This document shows positions 33,701 to 44,455 of a stretch of DNA of 57,004 bases, in pieces. The notes under the pieces are model-generated. The model searched no databases. It had not been told where the DNA came from and saw nothing but the letters and a program-made list of their open reading frames with translations. The translations under genes were made by a program, and so were the position numbers. The first letter of the stretch is position 1. Each line of letters starts with the position of its first letter. Origin of the DNA: Brachionus koreanus (lineage: Eukaryota > Rotifera > Eurotatoria > Ploima > Brachionidae); contig PJRA01000030.1 of the NCBI GenBank assembly GCA_016987375.1, forward strand, positions 150,081-207,084, written 5' to 3'.

Positions 33701-36700
33701 AGTACTTTTGTCTATTCAATTATATAAAATTTACATTAAATTTTTTATTTTTTTTTAATCTTAGTTCTGATTGTATTTTAGTAAGCGAATTTAGTTAACA
33801 CTAGAAAAATTTTTAAATGCTCATATCTTTTGAATGGATTTTTCAAATAAATATATTTTTTTTGAATTATGTAGATATTAAAATTTTCTTTAAAAAATGA
33901 TATTACTTTATAAAATTATTTTAGTTTTTTTATAAAATATTTATGAATTAAAAAAACCTGAAAAAATGCTTGGTGCTTCTAGTGTTAACAATTTAATTTT
34001 TACATAGTTTTAACTACTATAGGTATTTATTGAAGCAATTAGAAATATTTATAAAGCATTTAAACTGAATGATTTTTAAAAGAAAAAAAATTTAATTTTT
34101 GGTCTAACTGAAAGGTATTTTTGAGCGAATTCAAAAATATTACTACCGTAAACCCTTCTTAGAAAGTGCAAGAAATAACTTTTGATTCTTAGGTTCTAGT
34201 ACACGCATAAGTGACCATCGATCCCATGCTAAAATCGGCTCCTTTAAATACGCTTTTCATGTTTTGAAGTGGTGTCTTGGTGCTGATTATCCTCATTACC
34301 AACAAAAAATTGGGAGATAAAGGGTAACCGAGGAACAAAATGTAGAAAAAAATTATTTTTTTAATTTAAAATTAAATCCAATTAATAATTTTTTTATTTT
34401 TTTAGAATTATATTTTAACACTTAATTAAAAAAATAATTTTAATCTCGCACTTTTTTCAAAATTTTTAATTTCAACCCCACGCCATAACTCAAAAACTTG
34501 AACTTTTTTGATTCTAATTTAATTTATAATTTTCATTTTCAATGCGGCTATAAACCAGCATTTTCGGTTTTTGACCTAACATTATTGCAAGTTTTTTGCA
34601 TTTTAACGTCGCGTTAAAACATGAAATGCGCATCCCAAGGGGGCCGATTTCAACATGAGAATGAAGATCGCCTATGCTTGAACTAAAACCTAAGAGCCAA
34701 AAGTTATCCTTTGCATAGTTCCGCAAAGGTCCACAATATTAGGAATTTGTATTGTAAAATTTTATTAAAAAAAATATTATTTACATTTCTTAACACTAGA
34801 AGCATCAAGCATTTTTTCAAGTTTTTTTAATTCACAAATATTTTATAAAAAAACTAAAATAATTTTATAAAGTAACATCATTTTTTAANNNNNNNNNNNN
34901 NNNNNNNNNNNNNNNNNNNNNNNNNNNNNNNNNNNNNNNNNNNNNNNNNNNNNNNNNNNNNNNNNNNNNNNNNNNNNNNNNNNNNNNNNNNNNNNNNNNN
35001 NNNNNNNNNNNNNNNNNNNNNNNNNNNNNNNNNNNTAGTTATAATAATTAAGTATAAATTAATTAACTAAAAAAATTCGATGACTAAAATCTAATCATAA
35101 CCATGATAAAAAAAAAATCCATGCAATTCAAAATTTATGTTTTTCAATTTAAATATTATATTGAGTCATAAAATCTTGTTTTTTTTAAAAGATTGGAAAT
35201 ATTTGATTCTAGCATCTTTGTTTATTCTAAAAATCAGACTAGTTCAAAAGTCAAGTCAAGTCACTGACTTGAATTTTAAAACACTTTTAAAATACTTTTT
35301 TTATGAGATTTCCACAAGATAAAACTTTAATAAAGAAAAATGGAATTAATACTGACTTTTTTTCGAAAAAAAAAATTTTAAAATGATTGAAAGGACTTTA
35401 AAATGACTTTTTTTTGCCTTTTGCACAAGTCTGCTAAAATTATTTAGTCAATATTGGAAAAGAGTCCTACTAGCAATAGCAACAAATCTTAAAATATCTG
35501 CAGTTGAAGGTGAAAAAGTTCTTAAAGTAAGAAGAGAACAAGATTGATTTAAAATTTATTAGTGGTGAAATTTATTAGAGAAATTCTAGATCGGAATGTT
35601 CTGCATAGTGCTATTGAGAGTTAAAAAAGTGATGCTGTGTGTTTGACAGAATTTATAAGGGGTAATACACTTGGAGCTAGTTCCAGACAGTCGTGCTTAA
35701 AATGCAGAATTTTATTCTGAACAATTGAAACGAATTTATGCTTCACTTCAAAAAAAATATTCTCCTTAGGTCAATCGAAAGCTCGGTTTGTAAAGCAAAA
35801 TAAAGCTAGACTTTAAAGAGCTAGAAGAATAATAACAGACAAATAAAAGAACTGAAAGTAGGGATCGAAAATTTTTCTCATTCAGCATATACCTCAAATT
35901 TTTCACCTTCTGATTGTCATTTTTTTCACCCAATAGTTCATTTTCTCAGAGGACGGGATGTAACTAACCAAGATCAAGTTGAAGAAGGGTGGCATGAGTT
36001 ATTTGGCTCCAAAATCTGTTTATCAGCAAGCTACTCGGTATAAAAGGTTGGCTAATTTTTGCTTTTTTTATTGATAAACTAAAAATTTAGATAAAAATGC
36101 AAAATTTTTTGACTCATCCTAATATTAGAAAATAATAAAAGTACATGAGACAGCTAAAGCAGTGAGAAATCTTAAAATATGAGTGTTACTTTTAGTAAAA
36201 GTGCATGTCTCTCTTAGCAAAAAATATGGTATTAGTAAATATTAAATGATTACCGTTAATTTTTTAACATAATTTAAAGCAAATTGGACTTCTTGATTCT
36301 CAAGTTTAGTAATTGCTGCTAGTGATTCAAAGGCTGCAAATTTAACATTATCCGGATAACTGTTTGATTCAATAATATTCATCAATTGACTGTCAATGGT
36401 AAAATTTTCAGAGCAAAAACTTGGTAACAATTTAATATTGTCAGCAAGAATATCTAGATCAGTTGCATCTAGTTCTTCTTCTAATTGACTTTGAATCCAG
36501 TGTAGCTGTTCTTTATTTAATTTGAATTTACTTTTAAAGATAAAAAGTATTAGATAAAGTTTTATCAATGCAATAAGTTAACAAAAATTAACATTATTAC
36601 TCTTTGTGATATTATATTACCTTCTTATTTCTAATAAAAGTGACGCTATATCAGAGTGATTAGATGGATCGCGCTCAATTAATTTATTTACTAAAAATTT

Positions 36701-37274
36701 AATCAAGCTATTAATATTTATATCCAAATTGGGCTTGAACCAATTATAAATTTTCAATCTGTTAAAAAATTCTTTCAAAATAGAATCCAAATCTTTTTCT
36801 AAAATAAAAAAAAAATAAAGATAAAATAAAATTATCTTTTATGACTAACCGTCTTTATTTGAAGCTTTCTCTATTTCTTCCTCCTCTGAGCTGATTTCAT
36901 AATCAAAACCTGTTTCGGTTTCATTTTCAACAATTGAACTCTGACTTTTTTCTTCTGTGGACCTCTATTTAAACGCCGGCATTAGTCAAGTTTTTTTTTT
37001 AGATAATAAAATTAACCCATTTTAGTTTCCAGACTTTCTTCTCAGGTACTTTTTCGTCAAATATACGAAAAAACTTTCTTACAACAGAATTGGGTATAAA
37101 ACCATCGGGCGCTATTGGAAAATTTCTTTTAATTTTCACTTTGACTGACTGTGACTCAGTTTTTTCTTTTTCAAGCTCCAGTAATTCGTAATAAGTAATA
37201 GCAGGCGTGTAATTTTGATTTTGATTGAAGGACTTTTTACAATTTCGAAAAGAATGCGTATGTTTGTTTAACAT
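27740..37274 (-). CDS. Ten-exon gene for a 1217-residue, largely disordered protein (HEAT-like segment)
   Basis: Exons: 37274-37017, 36964-36850, 36798-36621, 36530-36254, 33509-33220, 33162-32588, 29858-28842, 28786-28424, 28371-28080 and 28028-27740. All nine junctions are GT-AG and every phase agrees, which argues for one gene. I do not recognise it with confidence. Exons 1-4 hold the best-folded part: PIAPDGFIPNSVVRKFF, an acidic linker, then helical repeats (QLHWIQSQLEEELDATDLD, PDNVKFAAFESLAAITKLEN) that resemble HEAT/armadillo units; a HEATR4-like relation is possible but unproven. Exons 5-6 are helical and end in a Lys/Ser/Glu-rich tract. Exon 7 is a 338-residue charged, disordered block with an acidic run (FEEDNEEEDEGSDNQEYE). 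Exons 8-10 are basic with QRILPLIWNDP and a conserved-looking C-terminus (PNRLFLPPLSVKANIYYPPG). The two long introns (36253-33510 and 32587-29859) are full of MITEs. The start is the first ATG in frame. Confidence 0.65.
30762..30840 (+). repeat. tRNA-like sequence, possible SINE head
   Basis: TGGTCGAATGATTTG (30768) resembles a polymerase III A box and GGGTTCAAAATTCG (30810) a B box, about 42 bases apart, as in tRNA-derived SINEs. No cloverleaf closes well, so this is not called as a tRNA. It lies in an intron of the ten-exon gene. Confidence 0.3.
31028..31532. mobile_element. Nested foldback elements
   Basis: Inner pair: about 31078-31178 and 31258-31362 are reverse complements with mismatches (TTTCATACAAAACTTCCAAT..., CAGATGAAACAAAGTGAAAC). 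A second pair lies at 31375-31415 and 31470-31512 (TGCTCAAAAATTTTAAATGT / CATTTAAATTTTTTGAGCA). The outermost ends GGTAAAATTTTTGATCATTT (about 31029) and GATCAAAAATTTTACAT (about 31516) also pair. This reads as one foldback element inserted into another, inside an intron of the ten-exon gene. Confidence 0.7.
31978..32305. mobile_element. 328-bp near-perfect palindromic MITE
   Basis: The arms 31978-32111 and 32172-32305 (134 bp each) are reverse complements without a mismatch that I could find, around a 60-base spacer. Ends read GTGAATTTTGGAACAAAAGA; each arm holds the palindrome TGTATCAGCTGATACA. Shorter or partial relatives lie at 20478, 21998-22024, 52004 and 56860. Arm identity implies recent insertion or gene conversion. 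The 63-codon ORF inside is only the palindrome read through. Confidence 0.9.
33795..33988. mobile_element. TTAA-flanked MITE, piggyBac-like (copy 2, complete)
   Basis: Exact TTAA at both ends (33795-33798 and 33985-33988), inside which CACTAGAA is matched by TTCTAGTG. The right terminus continues inward as TGCTTGGTGCTTCTAGTG, matching copy 1 and the truncated copy at 34790. The element is about 186 bp. It lies in the fourth intron of the ten-exon gene. Confidence 0.8.
34150..34730. repeat. Diverged foldback element
   Basis: The left arm (about 34150-34275; AACTTTTGATTCTTAGGTTC, ATCGGCTCCTTTAAATACGC, TTTTCATGTTTT) pairs with the reverse complement of 34615-34735 (AACTTTTGGCTCTTAGGTTT, ATCGGCCCCCTTGGGATGCG, ATTTCATGTTTTAACG). 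The arms are roughly 110-120 bp with many mismatches, so the element is old. The 70-codon ORF at 34514-34726 is part of the right arm, not a gene. Confidence 0.65.
34790..34888 (+). mobile_element. TTAA-flanked MITE, piggyBac-like (copy 3), cut by the assembly gap
   Basis: Begins TTAA-CACTAGAAGCATCAAGCA and follows the other two copies closely for about 95 bp, then runs into the run of N. Its right end is not in the assembly. Confidence 0.75.
34889..35035. other. Assembly gap, 147 N
   Basis: Undetermined bases. The gap begins inside a MITE whose other copies are about 190-220 bp, so repeat collapse is the likely cause. It falls in an intron and should not affect the protein of the surrounding gene. 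Confidence 0.98.
35735..35850 (+). repeat. Dispersed repeat, inverted copy of 3250-3445
   Basis: See the relative at 3250-3445. The region 35450-36060 has somewhat higher GC than its surroundings and looks like the remains of a longer element, but I could read no protein in it. Confidence 0.45.
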
Positions 37275-38743
37275 TTTGAGCAATCTTAACAAATATTAAT
37301 TTTGTTGAATGAAGAAAAATTCAATCAAAAAATTAAATTAAATTAACTTAGAATGCCAATATAAAGCCTAAAAAATGTAATTAGGTAATACATAAAAAAT
37401 TTACAAAGTAGAGACAGAATCTTAATTAATTTTTAATTAAATGTTTTTTAATAAACCTTTTTATTAGTATTTTTTATCACGAGAATTAAAAACTAACAAA
37501 AAATGTAAACTTAATCATTTATTCCCTTAATGTAATTTAAAATTCGCGTGATCGATAAACAACTATTGTGTTTATTCGATTTTTATTAGAAAAAAAAAGT
37601 TTCAATTTAAATATTATATTTATCTAAAAGTGATTGTAGTTAAAAATATAGAAGCAAGAAAATGGCCACAAGTTGGCTATGTTAATAAAAATAATTTTTA
37701 TTTTGTTTTAGGTTTCAAACAGAAATTCGTTCTAATTTCAATAATTTAATTTTAAACCTAAGAATAATCTGTCAGGTGAATGTTAAAAACATTAAAATAA
37801 TCTCCAACTATCACAAAAATTAAATAAATTTTGACAGTAATGCAATAAATTTTAGCTAGCAACAAAATAAACTCTAGTGAAGAATGAGGTTATCTTTTTT
37901 CAAAAAAAGTTTTATAATTGCAATTAAAAAAAAAATTAAAAAAATTTGAATCAACAAATAACATCTTTTAATATGTTATCTAAGTCTGTTAAATTCGCAT
38001 TAATCATTTTGAGAGTATGTTTTATTTAAAAGCATTTAAATTTACATTTTGATAAATATTTTATTTTTTGGAACTTTAAAAGGAAGACTTTCAAAAAACA
38101 TTTTTATCTTTAATTCTAGAACCAATATTTAATTTAGCAACATTATTCATATTTTTTTTAAAAGAGATAAACAAAATTTTTTTTCTAAAATTTTAAAAAT
38201 TCGTTAGATACCATAAAAAATCAAAACAAAAAATTAAATTTTAAATTTATTAAAATGAATTTTAACTAAAAACAATTAGAACATATGTTAACTTATCAAT
38301 TTAATGAAAAAATATTAATTTTAATTGAATTTTTTAATCATAATAAATCTAGAAAATAATTATATTAATAATAAAATTTCTTAATTAATGATTGTCTGCT
38401 TTTTTTTGCACTTTGAAATGAAAAATGATATAAGTAGATCTTTAATAGCTTAATACTTTTTTAATTTTATTTTTAATTCAAAAGTTTGTTATATATTTTT
38501 ATTTTAATGTTAGTGAAAGCCTATTTGAGGTTTTTCAGTTTGATCGGATTTTCAATACATTAAAAAATAAATATTTTTATCTTAATTAATAGCTAATTAA
38601 ATAGATTGTTAAGCTCAAAATAAAAAATAACAACCTTTCAAAGATAAAATAACACATGTCTTTTATTAAAAGACTAAATTAAATGTCTAATAGAATTATA
38701 ATGATCATGCTCATTTTGTTAAAAAATTTATTTTTTAAATTTT

Positions 38744-38875
38744 GACTTGGAAGCAACGAGAAATGTGAAAGTGAAAATGGTTCAGAATGGAAGGAAGTAA
38801 TAAGTGGTGTTCCACAAGAATCTGTTTTTGTCTCCTGTCCAGTTGTATGATTTAATTTTAAACCCCCCCTAAAAT
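38744..38875 (+). mobile_element. Remnant of a second non-LTR reverse transcriptase
   Basis: One frame reads NGSEWKEVISGVPQESV, close to the reverse-transcriptase motif SEW-x2-V-x-SGVPQGSVLGP of LINE elements, with Gly replaced by Glu. A frameshift then leads to LSPVQLYDLI. Only about 40 codons survive. The sequence differs from the RVRQGCVLSP motif of the copy at 9117-9719, so it comes from another clade. Confidence 0.6.
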
Positions 38876-41800
38876 ATTCGGCAGCAGTCTAGAACCTTGT
38901 AATTGAAAGAATTCTGACATTTTGGATAGTGTTGGGCTGCCACCAATTTTAGCCGGCCGGAATAGGTGAGTTTCATATCGTCCGTTTACGGTCGATATAA
39001 CAGACAATGACAAGTGTGATTTGCAATTTTTTGATGTGATCGTTTATTGGTCGGCCTATCTAATGACAGTTCGTTAAATGACTGATAAGTTGTCTTAGAT
39101 TGAATTTAATTTAAAATTAAGAAAAATTTCGAAATTAAATAAATTATAATAAATGAAAAAAAAAATTTTCTTGATTTAGGCTTAAATTATGAATTATTTG
39201 AGATAAAGACCGAATGTCTTTTTTGGCTGGCTACATGGCCCCTAGTATTGGTCCCAAATGCTAGTTCTGGAACAAGTAGTGTTTTTGATAGAAGTCTAGA
39301 TTATCTTTTTCACAGTTTTTAATCTAAAAATCTTTAAATTAAAACAAAAAAAAACGCCAACCTTTTTTGAACACCCGTTAAAAAACTTTTTTCTTTTTTT
39401 TTTTTTTTAAAATTTTTTTAGCATTAATTTATTTTTTAGAGATTTATGTTAAAACCAGACCATATGTTCCGGAGTGAGTCTGTTATAGCTTTTATTATTA
39501 TTAAATTTTATATCAAAATTTTTGGAGAAGCATTTGTTTCAATAAAGTCAAGTTTTTCTTAAAATCTTCATTTAATATCTATGAATTTGAATTAATTAGT
39601 TAATTTCAGAAAAAGAAAACTAAATATTTTTAAGCCAAAAAACTAATGATGATTTTGGTTTAGATTAAATTAAGAAATTTTACAGTAAAAAGACGGAAGT
39701 AGTCTTGATCTAGGCTTAGAAAAAGTAGGACTTTCTACAAATATTTTTTTAAAATTATTAGAATAATGTTAAATGTAATAATTGTTTTTACAAAAACGAA
39801 TAAAATAAAAAAATTATATTTACATGGTTTTAAATAAATAATTTTATTAATTTCCGAAAAAGTAAAAGTTTATTTTATTAATTATTTTAATCGTTTTTAA
39901 TTGTTCTTTCGCTCAGAAAATTTCAAAATTCTTTTTTTTTTAAGGAGAAATTTTTCTTTTTGAAAATATGAAAATGTACCGGTTCCTGAGAAAATTGCAC
40001 AGCTTTCAAAGTGGCGTTTCTCCTGCAATTCTAGACAATTTTAGTGATTCTCTTAGAAAATAATAATATAATATCGATACTCTTTGGAAATATCGATATT
40101 TTTAAATAATAAAAATCCTAAAGTTATAGTGGTGTTTCGCTAAATTTTTTTAACTTAAATTGCTAAAAGTCTAATTGGTTAAATGGTTAAATGAATAAGA
40201 AGTTAAAAGTTTACAAAAAGAAGATTAATCAATATCATCTAACACTAGAAAATCTGAGGGGATTTTTAGACCCCTTTTTAAAAAATTAAGACTAAAATAT
40301 TTTTTAATAGAAATAAAATTTTACATAATAACTATTAAAAACTTAACATCTTGTATTTAATTCTTAAAAATTTTTAATTGTTTTCTTGTATTAAACTAGG
40401 ACAGTAACAACAGCCAAAAATTTATTCTTGATTCTCTTAGGATTTTATTATTTAATTTGCTTCAAAAGTGCCTCAATTTCGGTAGCATACATCTCAAATA
40501 TGTTCGAATGCACGTTTATGTATTTTTGCATTTAGACTTAAATTTAGGTTAACAGAATACACTTTTATCAGAACTCTTATTAAAAAAGTGAGTTTTGTGA
40601 GTCAGTTTTTGTACATCTAGCAAAGAAAAAGAGTCAATCACTTAAAATTTCAATCAATAAATAACTCAAAATGATCCAGAAAGTTTATGAATTTTAATAA
40701 AAATTATATGAATAAATAAAATGAATTTTTTGATATAGAATTTTTTTAAGATCTTGGATAGTTTTAAAATGTCATCAAATTTCAATTCTAATTAATTTTT
40801 TTTTATTTTTTTTTTCTTGGATATATTGAAAAATTCCACAATTCTGATCAGTAAAATAAATTAAATCATGTCAAAAAAATTCTTTATTTTTTTTATTCAG
40901 GCTAAATGAAAAATTTTTTTTTAAATTAAATTTAAAAAAATGTTATTAAGTAAATATTCAAAAGAATATTATATAATATTCTATAAAACCAAAATATATT
41001 TAGGTTTTAAATTTCAAAGAAAAAGAAAATTTCTAGTTTAAAATTTTCAGCTAATAATTAGCTCATATATAATTTTGAAATGAAATTAAATTTAAATTCA
41101 AAGACTGGAATTTAAATTTAAGTTATAAACTGAATGATGATATTCTATCAATAGAAAGCATAAGGTAACTATTGCAAAGAGTCAAAATTGAATTTTGTTT
41201 GATTGATGATTTTATCAAAAAAAAATGATTATTTTCTGTCAATTTTTTTTTTATTGAGATATCTACTAAATAGATAAACTAGCATCAAGCAAAATTTCAA
41301 AATTCCTTAAGTATTCACTTATATAACAAAAATTATAAAGAAAAATAAATTGAAATCATTAAATCAATAAAGATAAGTTGCTGCATGTATATTCAATAAT
41401 TAAGCTAATTGATTTAAATAGCTGACATTTTGGATATAAGCTAGATGCTTCCGAAATAAGTTCCGAGTAAAATTTATTGTTTTTTTTCTTAATTAAATGC
41501 AAATATTTAAAAAAAAATTAGTCGACAAAATTCGACAAGACAAACAAACTTGTTTCATGAGCTATTATGTTTACGTAATAATTTATCAACTAATCGATAA
41601 AGATATTTTAAGTTTAGAAAAGGTGTATGTAACTAAAAAATTTTGATAATAATCTCAAAATAGGCAAATTATTTGAAAAAATTCAACTGCTTTGAATAAA
41701 TGCCATCCAGGTAAATCGTTCTCAAGTGACTAACCTACAATTTCTAAATTTTTTTTTGTTTAGGTTTTTTCTTATGAGAAAAATTTTCTTTACAGGAAAA

Positions 41801-43663
41801 TTTTTTTTTCAAATTTAGAAAAAAATAAATAAATCAGTAGAGAGAGATATAAAGCTATTTTTAAATTTTCAAATATAAATCACTGGTTTTTATAAGAAAA
41901 ATAGAAACAAAATTTATAATTTTCAACCATGATGTATGATGTTCTATTAGGCTCTTTTCAATATTTGATCAACTAATTAAATGACAACTAAAAAACTCAA
42001 TTTAATTATTTTGGCTTGACGGAATTGAGAATAAATTCCGCTTGAAAAGAAACTTGTTAAGTCAAACGTTTTTTTAATCAATTAGACAAATATCTAATTT
42101 TATTATTATAAGCCATTTGATTCCGGAAGCAAATGTTTAAACGATTTGCTGAGTATGACAATCGGAATTATGTAAATTAAAGATATTATATAAATATTTT
42201 TCTTTTATTTTTATCTAATCTCATCTTCATAAAATGTCAATTGAAAACAAATACAGAGCTTAGATGCAAATTTACAATATTCCATAGATATTATAATAAA
42301 AATTCATAATTTGAAATTATCGATTTTTTTTTCTGCCTTCAAATGAGCTTACAATGGAATCATTTATTATTATTTATGTTAGAGTTACTTTAGATGCATA
42401 GGGACAACTATTTATGAATTTTGGTTTTAAAAAAATGACTTCAAGTAATTTATTAACACTTTTTGGCAACTCAAATTTATTTCCGAATGTTCTTTTTCAT
42501 TTATTATCTCAAATTAATCCTTGATCTAAATTATAGATGAGTTGTTTCCTAAATTACGTTTTATCAATAGAAAAACTTTTGGAAATTAACTTGACTGTGA
42601 GCATGAAACGAATTTTTATTTTACCGAACTACGTGCTACAATACAAAAATCGATTTTCTAACCCAAGAGATAAATTTTAATCGCATCAAATAGTTGCATT
42701 TTTAGACACATTTTTAAAAGAAATATTCATTTAAAAAAAAAGATTTATTTTAGAATTTGCGTCATACTAGAATGTCAACTAAACAATCTTGTATATTAGT
42801 ATCAAAAATTAATTTGATCTTTAGTTAAATATGTTCTAGAAATAAAAAAAAATACCAAAGGCTTCCAAGTTAAATAAAGCTTAATCGAACTTACGTATTC
42901 TGTATAAATTATATTCAGCAAGATTTGATGTTATTTTAAAATTAAAGTTTAAGTTAAAAAAAAATTTTTCTAAATATATCAGAATATGTCAGCAAAATCG
43001 ATCAAATTAATTCTAATTAAGAGTAAAACAATTTTCAAATTTTATTTCATTTTTCTGCTAATGCGAAAGTTAGATGCAAAGCAGGAAAAAAGCAATATTG
43101 GTAATACAAAATTACCAGGAAGCATTCAAACCTTTATTTATTATTATTTGATTATTTTAGATTTTAAATATATGCAGTGAACAAAAGCCTAGAGTGTTTA
43201 GAATATTTTGCCAAAATGGCATGAAAAATAAAGTTTTAATTTTTTACTAGTAGCCAAAGAAAGTATTATATCGTAAATAACAAAAATAGCTATATATGTG
43301 TGGCATTTGTATCTTCGAATCTGTATGTGTGAAATCAAATAAAGAAATTTAAAACCAGATCAAAATTTAATGCCAAAAAACTTCTGATTAAATATTTTTT
43401 TCGGCATTTAATTTATATGTATGTTTTTCTTTGTTAAGTATCAATTTTTTTTCTATTTTTCATCCATAATAAAGTAATAGAGCATTTTCCAGAGAAAAAC
43501 TCTCTAAATAAAAACCAAATGTCACTATTATTATCTAGTCAAATGGAAATTTCAAAAACAAGATCATTTATTGTTTATGCTTTCATAAAACTAGAAAAAA
43601 GCCTATTGACAGACTTTAGATAAATTTTTTTAACTAAAAAAATAAATTTTAAATTTTAGCAAT

Positions 43664-44130
43664 TAGTGTGTTCAACCTTAATCGGTTAAAACTTTTAATC
43701 GGTTTAAGAATTCTTACCAGCTTCATAACCGGTTAAAGTGTGACTTAACCAGATTTAGGAATAAAAAAATTTAATTTTTAGATAGAAACTTTATTGATAA
43801 ATCTATTAGCTTAAAAAAGAAACAAAAATTGTAAAAGTTATTAAACAAAATCAATCAATTTTTTCGGATTTTTTAAATACTCAGAAATATGAGATTAGCT
43901 TTGAATAGAATTTTCTATTAATATTTTAAAGGATGAATTTTTTTCCTAACTTTTGAAAATTTAACTAAAAAAAAATGCATAAACATTTAAATCAAGAAAT
44001 TAATGTGCCTTTTTCAATCAGGCACATTAACATATTTATTTGGTAAAAATTTGGTTTTAAATTGTAACCGGTTTCAATATCTTATCCGGTTAAGAACCGA
44101 TTTTTTAACCGATTTATCAGCCCTAATATT
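43664..44130. repeat. Inverted-repeat element with AACCGGTT motifs upstream of CAPS
   Basis: The left end has TTAATCGGTTAAAACTTTTA, AATCGGTTTAAGAATTC and AACCGGTTAAAG (about 43678-43738). The right end has GTAACCGGTTTC, ATCCGGTTAAGAACCG and TTAACCGATTTAT (about 44065-44125), which pair with the left. It probably is a MITE. The octamer AACCGGTT occurs twice, 390-725 bp before the CAPS start codon. Confidence 0.5.
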
Positions 44131-44455
44131 TATTGATCTCGCTCAGTTCATTTTAAATTACAAAACATTAAAAATTGAAAAAAAAATTTTTTTTATTAGT
44201 TCTATTAGTGATGTGTTTAACTAAATTAAATAGTATAGGCTAAATTACAATTAATACACTTTCATGTTACATTTTTTTTTATTTTGATTTTTGAAAAATT
44301 TTACAGGATCAAAATTTAGCTTCAAAAATTTAAAAATTTTAAATCAAAGCTAATTTTCGCAATTATATGAAAGATTAATTAATAAATTTTTTTATTATTA
44401 GATATATTATTAGATAAAAGTTAAAGTGTAGTTTAACAAGAGAAAATCTGGGACG

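Larger units (their letters stand above)
37275..44455. other. Long intergenic region between divergent genes
   Basis: About 7.2 kb between the start of the ten-exon gene (minus) and CAPS (plus). It holds a small reverse-transcriptase remnant (38770-38870), a repeat tail near 39450-39500 and an inverted-repeat element with ACCGGTT motifs (43664-44130). The rest is AT-rich without ORFs I would support; it should contain the promoters of both genes. Confidence 0.55.

Noticed and set aside
34514..34726. 70-codon ORF on the minus strand
   Set aside because: It coincides with the right arm of a diverged foldback repeat, with a relative at 34150-34275.
42986..43180. 64-codon ORF as a gene
   Set aside because: Hydrophobic and Lys-rich as expected from AT-rich codons; no supporting splice or family evidence.
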